In this document: positions 49,522-60,700 of the stretch, piece by piece
How the letters are laid out: each line of letters starts with the position of its first letter
How positions within the stretch are numbered: the first letter of the stretch is position 1
Origin: Metridium senile
Taxonomy: Eukaryota; Cnidaria; Anthozoa; Actiniaria; Metridiidae
Direction of reading: 5' to 3'
Length of the DNA stretch: 64,000 nucleotides
Assembly (NCBI GenBank): GCA_949775045.1
Contig: OX459104.1
Coordinates: forward strand, 10,525,655 to 10,589,654
Translations under genes and position numbers: made by a program
Notes under the pieces: model-generated
Databases searched by the model: none
What the model was told of the DNA's origin: nothing
What the model saw: the letters and a program-made list of their open reading frames with translations, nothing else

Positions 49522-49990
49522 GACAACTTATCGTGCATTATAAATAATTGCTTTGTTCTAAAATACAAGTTTTGTAAATTTAAATATATGTGTTGATTAA
49601 TTTGAAAAAAAAACGCTACAAATATCTCAAAACTAGGGTATTTTTTAAGATCCTCATATTCCCATAGCAACGGTTGCCATTGAAACATTCAGTGCCAACA
49701 TAGTTATCAAAAATGTGTTCTACTTAACCTGGCTGAGCATGTTTATCAACCATTTATGAATATTCGGTAGCTAATTATCAACTCATTGGATGTTTTGTTG
49801 GCAAGTAAATTGAAAAGTCAAAATTCTCCCCAGCCCCTCTCTCCACGGAAATGACGTCATTTCTCGCTTACGCACAGGTTACCAACAAAGTAACAAGTGA
49901 ATCCGTAAAGTACAGGCCCTTAGCTTTAATTTGATACTAAATTCACTTGGTCCCTAGGGGGGTGCAACGAAAGTCAATTTTTGAGGCCTT
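47160..49990. other. Intergenic, simple repeats only
   Basis: Contains a (GTAA)n run at about 48172-48243 inside a loose ~200-bp tandem pair (TATGTTTATTGAAA at 48056 and 48251). A (TA)n run lies at about 49464-49506. Near 49150-49230 there is a promoter-like cluster: CTTCAAGATGGCGGAC (a YY1-type motif) and two TTGCATTGTGGGA-like motifs. No gene body was found beside it. Confidence 0.5.
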
Positions 49991-50062
49991 GGCTCATGGA
50001 CTATATAGGCTGCTTCGGTGTTTGATATATATAAACGATAGGTAATATAATGAAATTTGTAC

Positions 50063-53000
50063 ACTGGCACTGTCACCTCTACACAGACATTCATAAAAAC
50101 AGGCCATGAAATTAAGCGTCACGTTATCGTCAATGGCCAAGAGTGAAGCCACAACTGCACGTGCCCCAGCTGCAAGGAAGGCACGACTTAACCCAACCAT
50201 GCCTTCTGCTCGAATCTCTCCTAGACCACTGTAACAACAGCTCAGTACAACAAGTTGGGCTTTGATACCAACCTGTTGCACTTCTGTCATGGTCAGCAGA
50301 TAGTCCTGTTCTTCTGGAAGACCTGAGATGTCTGATGATACAGTTGGTGCCAATAATATTTCGCCATATTCAGAGCTTCCATGAGCAGCAATGTGAACAA
50401 TGGCAACTCCCTCCCTCAGCTTTGTCAACACCTCTTCTTTGGTGGCTTGTTTTCCTGACAGTGTTGTAATGTTGGGATTTGCAGTTGTGCTTGATGCTTG
50501 ACTGAGTAATTTAGTAATGCGTCTAGCCTCAATTTGGGCAGAACGTAAATCGCTAAATGTTGTTTTCTTTCCTCTAAACATGACTTCTCCAACACTTGGA
50601 TTGCCTACAATCAAGGCTCCTTGTTGACTATGATGATCTATTGGACATTCTTGTAGAACGTTTAATATTGTTAGTGATGGTGCAAGGCGTATACGTTTGG
50701 TTTCAGACAGATACTGTCCGGTGTTAGGATCTTTAAGGGCAGCAAATGGTACTGTATACATCTTGCCGTCTTGTACTATGACAACCTCATCATGCTTTAC
50801 TTGTGACAGGATCGGAGCTATTAAGGCATTGTACAGTACTTCAAGTGGGTGTGACTCTTGCCCAGACTCATCCACACTAGTACCATCACAACGTGATAAA
50901 GATTCAGCCACGCCATCACGCTGTTGGTCTTTGGGTGTCGCATAATCATCCAGTGATCTGTTTTCATATTTCAGTCCTTCTTTTATCTTCATTTCTTCAT
51001 ATGCCCTGGCGACAGTGTCTGTAAAGAAACAATTAATAGTGTTTTTTGTGTTCATTCTTCTTTTCACCGAACAATGTTTCCACAGCAGAGACAAATTGTT
51101 GCTGGTCAGTTTCTTTGAATGTGATTGAGCCTTTGGATAAGACCCAAAAACAAGGCTTTGATCTAGTAAGCTTTTATGCAATAGAGTGAATGCATCATTT
51201 AAAAGAACATTTTCAACATCAGGATACGTCAGTGGTTCAGATGACATGCCATATTTAGAGAGCAAACGATCTCCCAAAGCACTAAATACTAAAGAAGCCT
51301 GTTGCGGCTGTTGTGTTTCAATATATACAGTTGTGAGAAGCTTGTAGGTTTTCGTAAATGTATCAAAAATGGAAATTTTGAACTGCTCACGGTGGTGAAG
51401 TTGTGAGAACAAATAATCAAGTGCCTTCTTCAAATATTCCTCTGATTTAACCATGTAGCTCACTTGTGTTTCATGTTCTTGATTAGCTTTGGCTAGCGAA
51501 TGGTATATCCTACCTAATAGGTAGCATGCATTTCCCTCATTTTTTGTATTACCAATAGACACTGCAATATCCAAGAATTTCTCTGACATACTAATGCCTT
51601 GTTGGAACTCACCATTAAGGCAATGTAAAACTTCGATATTGTAATATACAACTGCCTCTATTTGCTTATCCTTTATCTCTTATAAGACTACTGTTGTAGT
51701 ATTGATTTGCCTCTCGGTATAGGTTCATATTTTTATAACAATTCCCAATGTTCAAATTGGATGTAGCTTGTCCTTCTTTGTCACCTAGCTGTAAAGCAAT
51801 ATTTAAGTTATCAACGTAATAGGAAATAGCATTTTGATCACTTCCACAATCACTGAGAACACTTCCAAGATTTGCAGAACATTTTATTTGAAGAACTTTA
51901 TGACTGATCTCTTTGGCTAGAGCCAGGCTTTGTTGGTAATGCCTTTTCAGGGTTGTTTAATGTTTGATATATATTTCCCAAGTTATGCAATGAGGTAGCT
52001 TTTCCTTGCTTATGTCCTATTTTATCATCTATCCTTAGACTCTTTTCTTGAAAATAAATTGCATCGTGGTACTTTCCTTGATCGATCCAGGAATGTTTTT
52101 GAGAGATTTCCATAACATGCTCCTAAACCTTTTTCATCTCCCTGTTTTTTATACATATTGATAGCTTTTTGGTAACACTTTATGCTAGTTTGATATTCAC
52201 ATAGGTGCTGATAGGAATTTGCAAGATTATTATAGAGGGTTGCTATCAGTTTTGGGTCATCAGATCTTAATGCAATAAGTTGGCCTTGTTTCATATACTT
52301 CATACCAACATTTTGTTGTCCCAGTTCGTAATAAGCATGTCCTATACCATGGCACATGTTGCACTCCAGTTTCTTATCACCGATATATTGGGCTATTGGT
52401 AGACCTTTTTCATAATAATCAACAGCTTCACAATACTATTCAATTGACTTATTAAGTTCAGCTAGTAGTCCAAGTGCCGTTGCCTCTTCCTCTTTTGATC
52501 CATGGCTTCGTGCAATTACCACGGCTTTGTTAAAATATCTAATAGCTTCTTTATGTTGACCTTGTTTTTGTTTTGATATTCCTAAACCCCTGCACATCGC
52601 CCTCTCCAGTTTCTTATCACCGATATCTTGGGCTATTGGTAGACCTTTTTCATAATATGCAAACGCTTCGTGATACTTTTCAATTGACGTGTAAAGCTCT
52701 GCTAGTAGTTCAAGTGTCTTTGCCTCTTCTCCTTTTGATCCATTGCTTCGTGCAATTTCCAGGGCTTTGTTAAAATATTCTATAGCTTCTTCATGTTGAC
52801 CTTGTTTTTGTTTTAATATTCCTAGATTATGGCACATCGCCCTCTCCAGTTTCTTATCATCGATTTCTTGGGCTATTGTTAGACATTTTTCATAATAATC
52901 AACAGCTTCACGGTACTTTTCAATTGACATGTAGAGTAAAGCTAGTAGTTCAAGTGTCTTTGCCTCTTTTCCTTTTAATCCATTGCTTCGTGCAATTTCC

Positions 53001-53822
53001 AGGGCTTTGTTAAAATATTCAATAGCTTCTTCATGTTGACCTTGTTTTTGTTTTGATATTCCTAAATCAATGCACATCGCCCTCTCCAGTTTCTTATCAT
53101 CGATTTCTTAGGCTATTGTTAGACATTTTTCATAATAATCAACAGCTTCGTGATACTTTTCAATTGACATGCAAAGAGCAGCTAGTAGTCCAAGTGTCTT
53201 TGCCTCTTCTCCTTTTGATCCATTGCTTCGTGCAATTTCCAGGGCTTTGTTAAAATATTCTATAACTTCTTCATGTTGACCTTGTTCTTGTTTTAATATT
53301 CCTAGATTATGGCACATCGCCCTCTCCAGTTTCTTATCACCGATTTCTTGGGCTATTGTTAGACCTTTTTCATAATAATCAACAGCTTCGTGATACTTTT
53401 CAATTGACATGCAAAGAGCAGCTAGTAGTCCAAGTGTGTTTGCCTCTTCTCCTTTTGATCCATTGCTTCGTGCAATTTCCAGGGCTTTGTAAACATATTC
53501 AATAGCTTCTTCATGTTGACCTTGTTTTTGTTTTGATATTCCTAAACCAATGCACATCGCCCTCTCCAGTTTCTTATCACCGATTTCTTTGGCTATTGGT
53601 AGACCTTTTTCATAATAATCAACAGCTTCACGGTACTCTTCAAATGACATGTAAAGAGCAGCTAGTAGTTCAAGTGTCTTTGCCTCTTCCTCTTTTGATC
53701 CATTGCTTAGAGCAATAACCAGGGCTTTGTTGAAATATTCTATAGCTTCTTCATGTTGACCATCTTCTTGTTTTGATTCACCAATGGAAATTACTTTTGA
53801 CCAAGCAGTTGACAAATTCCTG
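50063..53822 (-). pseudogene. TPR-CHAT protein gene, disrupted
   Basis: Reading down from an acceptor at 53823, the frame encodes TPR units (EEAIEYFNKALEIARSNG, YREAVDYYEKCLTIAQEI), then degenerate TPRs, then a CHAT domain (50063 to about 50950). CHAT is a caspase-like peptidase fold. Its catalytic His (VHIAAHGSSEYGEI) and Cys (VVLSCCYSGLGEI) are present, followed by LSRAFLAAGARAVVASLLAI. Lesions: TAA at 53110-53108 and TAG at 52438-52436, both where sister repeats keep Gln and Lys, and frame changes near 52100, 51945 and 51675. A further frame change near 51115 is followed by a possible 49-nt intron (51067-51019). After 50063 a GT donor follows, but no exon for the last CHAT strands was seen. 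Hence pseudogene, or a strongly error-affected assembly. Confidence 0.75.
52340..53800 (-). repeat. 240-bp tandem DNA repeats encoding TPR pairs
   Basis: Six units of 240 bp (80 codons, two TPRs each) are marked by CACATCGCCCTCTCCAGTTT or its variant at about 52353, 52593, 52833, 53073, 53313 and 53553. Two unit types (CCTAAA and CCTAGATTATGG variants) partly alternate. Near-identity at the DNA level indicates recent unequal crossing-over or gene conversion. Confidence 0.9.
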
Positions 53823-53954
53823 TATTTTCATATAAATTGAAAAAATATATATTCAATATAAATCCATTCAATATAAACCATGTGCATGAAACTTGGCCAT
53901 TGAATGTCGTTTGCCAACAGAAAAAATATTAAAGCATTGGTTGCCATAGAAAGT

Positions 53955-53990
53955 AAATCACGTGACAACAAGATCGCCATCTTTATGTTT
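53955..53990 (-). promoter_or_regulatory. Possible TPR-CHAT promoter elements
   Basis: On the minus strand AAGATGGCG (YY1-type motif, about 53982-53974) and TCACGTGA (E-box) lie about 150 bp upstream of the first recognised TPR exon and could mark its transcription start. Inferred from motif and position only. Confidence 0.3.
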
Positions 53991-55768
53991 AAAGTTAGCC
54001 TTTTAGAAACGTACAGAAACACCTTGAACTGTTGTTAAAATTCACATTTCTATTGATATTGAGATAACATAAATTGATCCCATTGGCAATGTAATGTATA
54101 CAATATGAGCATCCGATCTGTATGGGATATACATATACGTTGTATATCACATACAGATCGGACGCAAATACTGTATGGTACTTATAAAAGTCCAATTCTT
54201 TCTTATTTTACTGAAATTGATCACAAAATACAAGTAAAGAGAAAATTCATGTTAAAAACATATAAAATCAGGACGATTTTGTATCTAAAACACAACACAA
54301 CCATGGGCTTGATTTCTTTTCTAAAATTCTTATTAATTATTTATGAATTTTATAAGCTTATTATAAATAAAGTATAATTTTTCAAGGTAATTCATTGATC
54401 AACTTCCAAAATTTATAATTAGATCTATGCAGGCATTGTAAATATGAATAGTAATGTGTATCAGGACTTTTGAATTTGTTTAAACACATTCGAGGTCAAA
54501 TACGTTTGCCATGTTTTTTTTCTTCAAACCTCACACAATCAATCATCATTAGTTCCATGAACAAATAAAAAATGGTGGTCACCTTATTCGTTTTCAAATT
54601 ATTGTGCTGTAAACTCCGAAAAATCGCTCGCCATCATGTTTTTCTAATAAAACCAAAATCATCCAGGCGTTCCTCATTGCGCGCAGAAAGAATGCACAGA
54701 AAAAATGCCTCCGAGCGTCCTTAAATTTTTTTTTCAAGTGGTGTGTTAAAAAAAATTGGAAGCTATGAGTCTCGTGACCAAGTACATGCGTAAAATACTC
54801 TTCTGTGTAAATTTGTACTACTGGCCTAGTTTGGTGAAGACTTACAATTATTTAGCAAATATATATGAATATATAATTGATTTTCCAACATTTTATCAGA
54901 ATAGCCATATCTTAATGGCACAATCAGTTTGACAGAAAACCACAACAAAGTTACGAAGGAGCGTTATCTAGCGCAGATGTATTTTTATGCTCACAATATT
55001 CATTTTGGAAAACCTTGTGACCCCCAACAATTCCCATATTGCAGCAATTCCCATTTTGTCGCCAAAAAATATCCTGGAGATTGCTGAAGCCTGGGCATGT
55101 TATATCGAGAAAAATGAAATTGAAATGCAGTGCCAGTCAAGTTTCCTGGTTTTATTCGAGCAAATCCTAGGCATCCAACCCGCTAAAGCAGTAGAAGGGG
55201 AAACATAAACAGTCACTAAATTAAAAAATATATTAGATGATGACTTCTGACTACTGCAAGTGCAAATACATTGCTTAAACACACCTGGCTTCACTATAAA
55301 TAACTAAATGATTTTAATTGCATGATACGTAATCTGACTCGAGCTGGATTTGAATGCAATCTCACTGATACTTTACATTGCTTTAAAAATATACAAATAA
55401 AAACAACAACAAATACAAATAAATAGCTTCATCGATCCCGAGTTGGCTAGATTTCTAATTTCTGAGGGGACTTACAGAAATACGGCTATCATTTTAAAAG
55501 GGGTATGAATTTTCTGAAATTGGGGAAATAAAACATGCAGCTAGGATCAATATTGTGGCGACTGGGAAATCATTAATGCGGCAGGGATCAAAATGGCAGA
55601 GGAAATCATCTCGTAGCAATTCGAGAATCATTTTTGAGGTGGTATCATATTTGCTGCAACTTGGGGGTCATTTTTGTGGTGGTACACATACCTTTTCATA
55701 GACGTTTCCACTGATGATGATGATACTACTGTTGGCGCTGATGATGACGATGGTACTGTGGTACATAC
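53990..55768. other. Intergenic; one short palindrome
   Basis: 54113-54161 is a near-perfect palindrome with CCGATCTGTATG and CATACAGATCGG arms. An ORF at 54987-55208 is unrecognised. The expected last exon of the PARP gene (a YPEYLI-type end) was looked for on the minus strand here and not found. Confidence 0.5.
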
Positions 55769-56409
55769 AACGATTACCATTGCGGTCACGAGGAGAATAT
55801 TTATCCTTCATTGAGTAAGACGCATCCCGGGCAAAGTAGACGCCTTTACCATAACTGGTAGCTAGAAAGACACAGTGAAATATATCTTCTCATTAATAGA
55901 AAATGACGGGCGTTTCAAAATGTATCGGGGAGATTTGAAAGAGAAAGTATTAATACGTGAAAATATAATCTGGAAGTGGCGAATTATAAATTTTATATTA
56001 TATAAACGAGTGTGCTTGGTGTGTACATGCAGTTATAAAGTACCCGTGAATTGGTAGAACACAAGGGCAATTTTACTGATGAAAATAAAAGCATGAAGAA
56101 TCAGGGGCCGCTCCAGACATTTGTCAGAGGGTGTCCCAATTGGAAACAAAGGACTCTTAAGGTGTGAGGAGGCGTCCGGTCACTAAATATCTTAATTAAT
56201 GTCTGCAATTTCGGCGCAAGGAGGTTGTCCGTTCCCTAAAGTGACAACTCTTCTTTGTGTCTTGAATTTTTCATAATTTGCGCGATATGGCAAAGACCCG
56301 TGGTACACCTATATGTAGAAGGAAGGAAATGCTCATCGGACATTTCAAGAATGATCCCTAAACGGTACCTGCAGAGTCTTATCTAAGCAGGCATCTCAAC
56401 ATATCATTT

Positions 56410-56830
56410 TCACTCCTAAGGGCCCGGGGAAGGGGGGGGGGGGGAGGGGGGGGTCGTGTGTGTGTGTGTGGAGGGGGGGGGGGGGGATCTTAGGGAAAAA
56501 AGGACCAGGGATGCTCGTCGGACATGTTCAAAAATACCCCTAAAAGATACTGGGTCTTTTAAAAAGGCATAAAAGGGCATGGCTGGATGAATTCCACCCC
56601 CAAAGGGATACCACAGTAATTGATAATATTAATATACGTGTCAGAATCGAACATCGATGCGCTCTTCTCTACTTTTTTGACACCCTAAGAGATACCAGAA
56701 AATGCTAATTTTCCTAAAAGGTACCAAATCGCTGATTTTTACCCCTGAGAGATACGACGAGCATCGACGACAATTTTTCCTCGGAGTTCCCCCCCCCCCC
56801 CCCACCCCCCTGGCCTAAGGGATACCGTTT
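56410..56830. repeat. G-rich and C-rich tracts with degenerate repeats
   Basis: Poly-G runs at about 56427-56452 and 56471-56486, (GT)n between them, and poly-C at about 56789-56803. They are surrounded by repeats of the type AAGGATACC or GAGATACC, similar in style to 45720-46110. This lies in the intron between the last two PARP exons. Confidence 0.7.
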
Positions 56831-57479
56831 ATTGATTTGCCATACACTAGGCAGGACAAATGGGAAAAAATATACATTGAAAAAGACATTACATTTGTTG
56901 AAAGTTTTTACAAAACACTCACCATTTTTTCCACAATAGCTCCTATTAAAACCCTTATGGTTGATCAAGTCACATGTATCAACAGCTGTACCATGAAACA
57001 GCTTCTTTTCGTTGCTACCATCTTTGTCATCCATCTTTTGCTTTCTCTGCATATAATGACTGTAAAGCTCAGGATTTTGAACGCGTTCAATTTTCACAAT
57101 GTTAATGGGTGACGACTTCATTACTGCAGCCAGTACTCCATCGTATTCCTTTTGGTTTTTAGCGGCGTCCAGCTTTACAAGATGGAAATCTTTTTCTTTT
57201 CCATTAGCATCCTTTGGTTGAGCATCCCAGTGGAGTGGTAATGGAATGCCTTAAAAAACATCATTATAGTTAAAGACGCTATCCAACGAATTTGCCACAC
57301 CTATCTTATTTATCTATCTATCTTAAATTATTTGAATCATATTTACTGCGATTTCTCATGTACTGTGTATTTTAACACTGCACTATACTAATATTGAAAT
57401 GATATTTCCATTTATGAGGCTTATCTTCACAGAGCTTTAAAACCTCGCCGGACAAAAAGTCACGTATCTTTACGTGTTT

Positions 57480-57570
57480 TTTTTTTAACTGTAATAGTCC
57501 CCTTGACAGTTTCCAGCGCCATCTTGAAAGGTAGTCGGGCCTTTGCATCGAAGCAAGCTTGCCATGATAT
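57480..57570 (-). repeat. CKGPTTFQDGAGNC-like motif, single copy in a PARP intron
   Basis: The minus strand reads CKGPTTFQDGAGNCQGDYYS then a stop. It is nearly the same sequence as in the first introns of both Cys-rich genes. Here it is in the clean, unbroken form. Dispersed repeat or relic module. Confidence 0.5.
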
Positions 57571-57749
57571 ATCATGTGAAGCTATTTATATTAATAGACA
57601 CAATAAATAATGAGATGATCGAAGAACTGCCCTACCATAACTCAACCTTACAACTGTGTGTAACTTCATGGAATGCGCGTCAATTACAGTGAATCTCATA
57701 AAGGTTGTCCTTAATATTCCAAATATCACATGTTTTATTAAATGATTCC

Positions 57750-57780
<31 letters not shown>

Positions 57781-60700
57781 GAGAAATTCGTACCTTTTCC
57801 ATGCTCTTCTCTGAGAACATCAGTTTCATTACCAGTGTCAAGATTGGTTACTTTCATTGTAGCAAATAAAATATTGTACTTCACTTTTTTATCAGGTTCT
57901 TCAATCATTACTGAATCTTTCTTCTCTTTAAATGCTTTTTCAATCTTTGCATTGGTTATATCGTCATACGGCTCTGTTTTTCCACGACCATCATAGTACC
58001 ACTGTACAGTTTTGGAGACAAGTTCGGCGATTTTGCGTTCATGTTCTCCTTCAGTCTTCTCATTTAGAATCTCGTAGACGGCTGAAACGACAACACAAAC
58101 GTTTATTCAACAAACATTGTTGTTTATTATTTGAAATAACACTTGCACGTGATGTGTGCAGTTATCAATTCCGGTGTTGCACTTTTTCCGCAGTAAGAGT
58201 TTATTTCTTGAGTTTTTATTGTATTTCCAAAATGTGTCTGCGAGATTATTTTATACTACGTGGAAGACTCTTACATACAAATACTCTCAGCATGTTCCCG
58301 TAGTATTGGAGCGAAATGATGGTAAACGGTGAGTACATTTCTTAACTACACTTGTACTTCAAAGCTTCAATTCAAACCCTGGTTTCCAAAATACTTTCGT
58401 TCACATTTACGAAACGTAAATCACTCGAGCATGGTCTTTTTGTAATTAATTGCAAGCTCATTAACATAATAAAACTCATTAGCATAAAATAAATAGGCTA
58501 TACGAATAACGCAGCGCGGATGGTCTAAAAACAGCTTAGATGATGACGTAGTTTCCGCACAGCGCCATACATTTTATCCTTTTAGTGTTACTAAGTTATA
58601 TTTATACTGGGAAATAATCATTTTCTTACAATCATTCTTACCAGCTACTGTATCAGCTACATCCTCTGAAAGACCACAAATGATGATTTTAAATACATGG
58701 TTTTAAATCTCAATTTCCGTTAAGTATTTTTCCTGTAGTCTTAAAATACGTTCTTCTTGAGTTTGAGAGAGTCCTTCAATTGCAGGGTTGTCAATTACTT
58801 TTCTTTTTGTTTGTTCTTCTATCAACTCTTTGATTGCTGTATGGGCTTCTTTCAAGTTTAATTCACTGGAAGCAAACACCTGTAAACACAACGTGATTAG
58901 TAAAGATTTATAAACAAGCAGGAGTGTTTTACGATCTGTGAGTTAATTAAACTCATATATTATGATGTTGAAATAATAAAATGAAAAATTCATTTGTTTA
59001 ATGTTTTCTTAGAGAAACATATCGAGGTTAAAATTAGGAAAAAATATATATTCGCTGTTAAAACTTGCGTCTCATGAGTTATTAGTGAGTTTGGAATATC
59101 TACATGTGATTTGAAAATAATCAAAAAATTAGGCTGTGATAAGGTGTTTGGTCAATCATGTTACTGCATACACTGCAAATTATTTCTTTATTTGTAGGTT
59201 TTGAATTATGTTTGGAGACTGCGTATATCCTTCTCCCTCGATGTACAAGAATGGATTGATCCTTACAGGATTTTTTTTATCAGAAAATGACATGCATACT
59301 TCCAAAAAACGAAGTTATTGTAATCTATTCGATTGACTGTATTTAACAGCCGAGCAATGATCAGATCAATGATGTGTACATACACCTAAAACAAACTTTG
59401 TAGTGTTACATCTTAGATAATACGGCATAGAGGTAGAGACTGAACTGGTGGGTGGGATTTCGATAAAACAATACACTTTCAATATCAATTCAACAATCTC
59501 TGTCCCAATGTTGAATGCACCAGCAGGGTACCTAAGGCAAAGTCTTATGCATACATTTTATTACAATCGCTACTAATGCTTCTATTAATTCTATGTGTGG
59601 CTTGGTGTGAATTGCGTTATTGGATGCGGTTGGTCTAATACCTCTACTGAAGCGAACCCAATTCTGTGACATAAAAGGATTAAGTGTGGTTAAACCGGCT
59701 TAATAATACTATAGTAAACCAGTGAGTTAGTTACATATGATCTTCATTTCGAACTCAAAAACGATTTAAGAATGAGGTGTATACAAGAAAACAATGTAGG
59801 GACTTGTTTATTAAATATTTGACTCCATAGACCTTGTACTAACCTTGAGCCACATTTGGCGATGGGGACTGTAGGAAGCTTTACCAACAGCCATTCCGTC
59901 AACATCTCCAACGTCAAATTTTGTAGGACCTTGAGTTTTCATTTTATCTTCACGTCTACAGACTACACTGTTGATCCATGACGAGAAATTCACTGAGCTT
60001 CTAGAGCTTGATTTTGTCTTTTTCGACTCCTCAATGGCTCTATGGAAATCTTCAAGCATGTGCTCTTGGAATACCACGATACGAATATTTTGTAATGACT
60101 TTGGTTTTGTCTTGCAGAATGTTTCGACGGCTGTCAATAAAGCTTTTGCTGCTTCTTTCGGTGATATTTTAGCAGTTCCAGTACCTACAGCAGGGATTGC
60201 TATTGAACCGATTTCTTTTGACTCTGCCATTTTCAGACATTTCAAAACCAAAACCGTTATGTCACTTGGCCTAAATGAGTCAGCAATAAGGTGGAATAGT
60301 TTTCGGGAAGGCAGCGTACCTGCAGAAGTGCAAACTACTGATCCTGAAGTCTGAGGGCCTAGCATGTCACACTCATTCTGTATGGAGGGTCCTCCAGCTC
60401 TTGCTATGGCCGCGGCTACGCCGCCAATACCAGCTACATCAAGTGCTTGGTTTGAAGGTGTTATTATCGCATCTGTTGATTCCTTAGTTATATCGCCAGG
60501 GACTAGGTCAATACGTACTGGACCAATCAAAGTGTTTTTCAGATCATGACCTCGTTTAGTTTTCCAATCTTGGAAAAGTTGGCTTTGTTGATTTCCTTTC
60601 GCACGCTTACCCCAGTATTTCTTCTCCTTTTGAAAAGCGTTGATGGTGGCTTGATCTTGGTAAAACAATGCAAAATGAACTTCAAGAACAGACGTATTAG

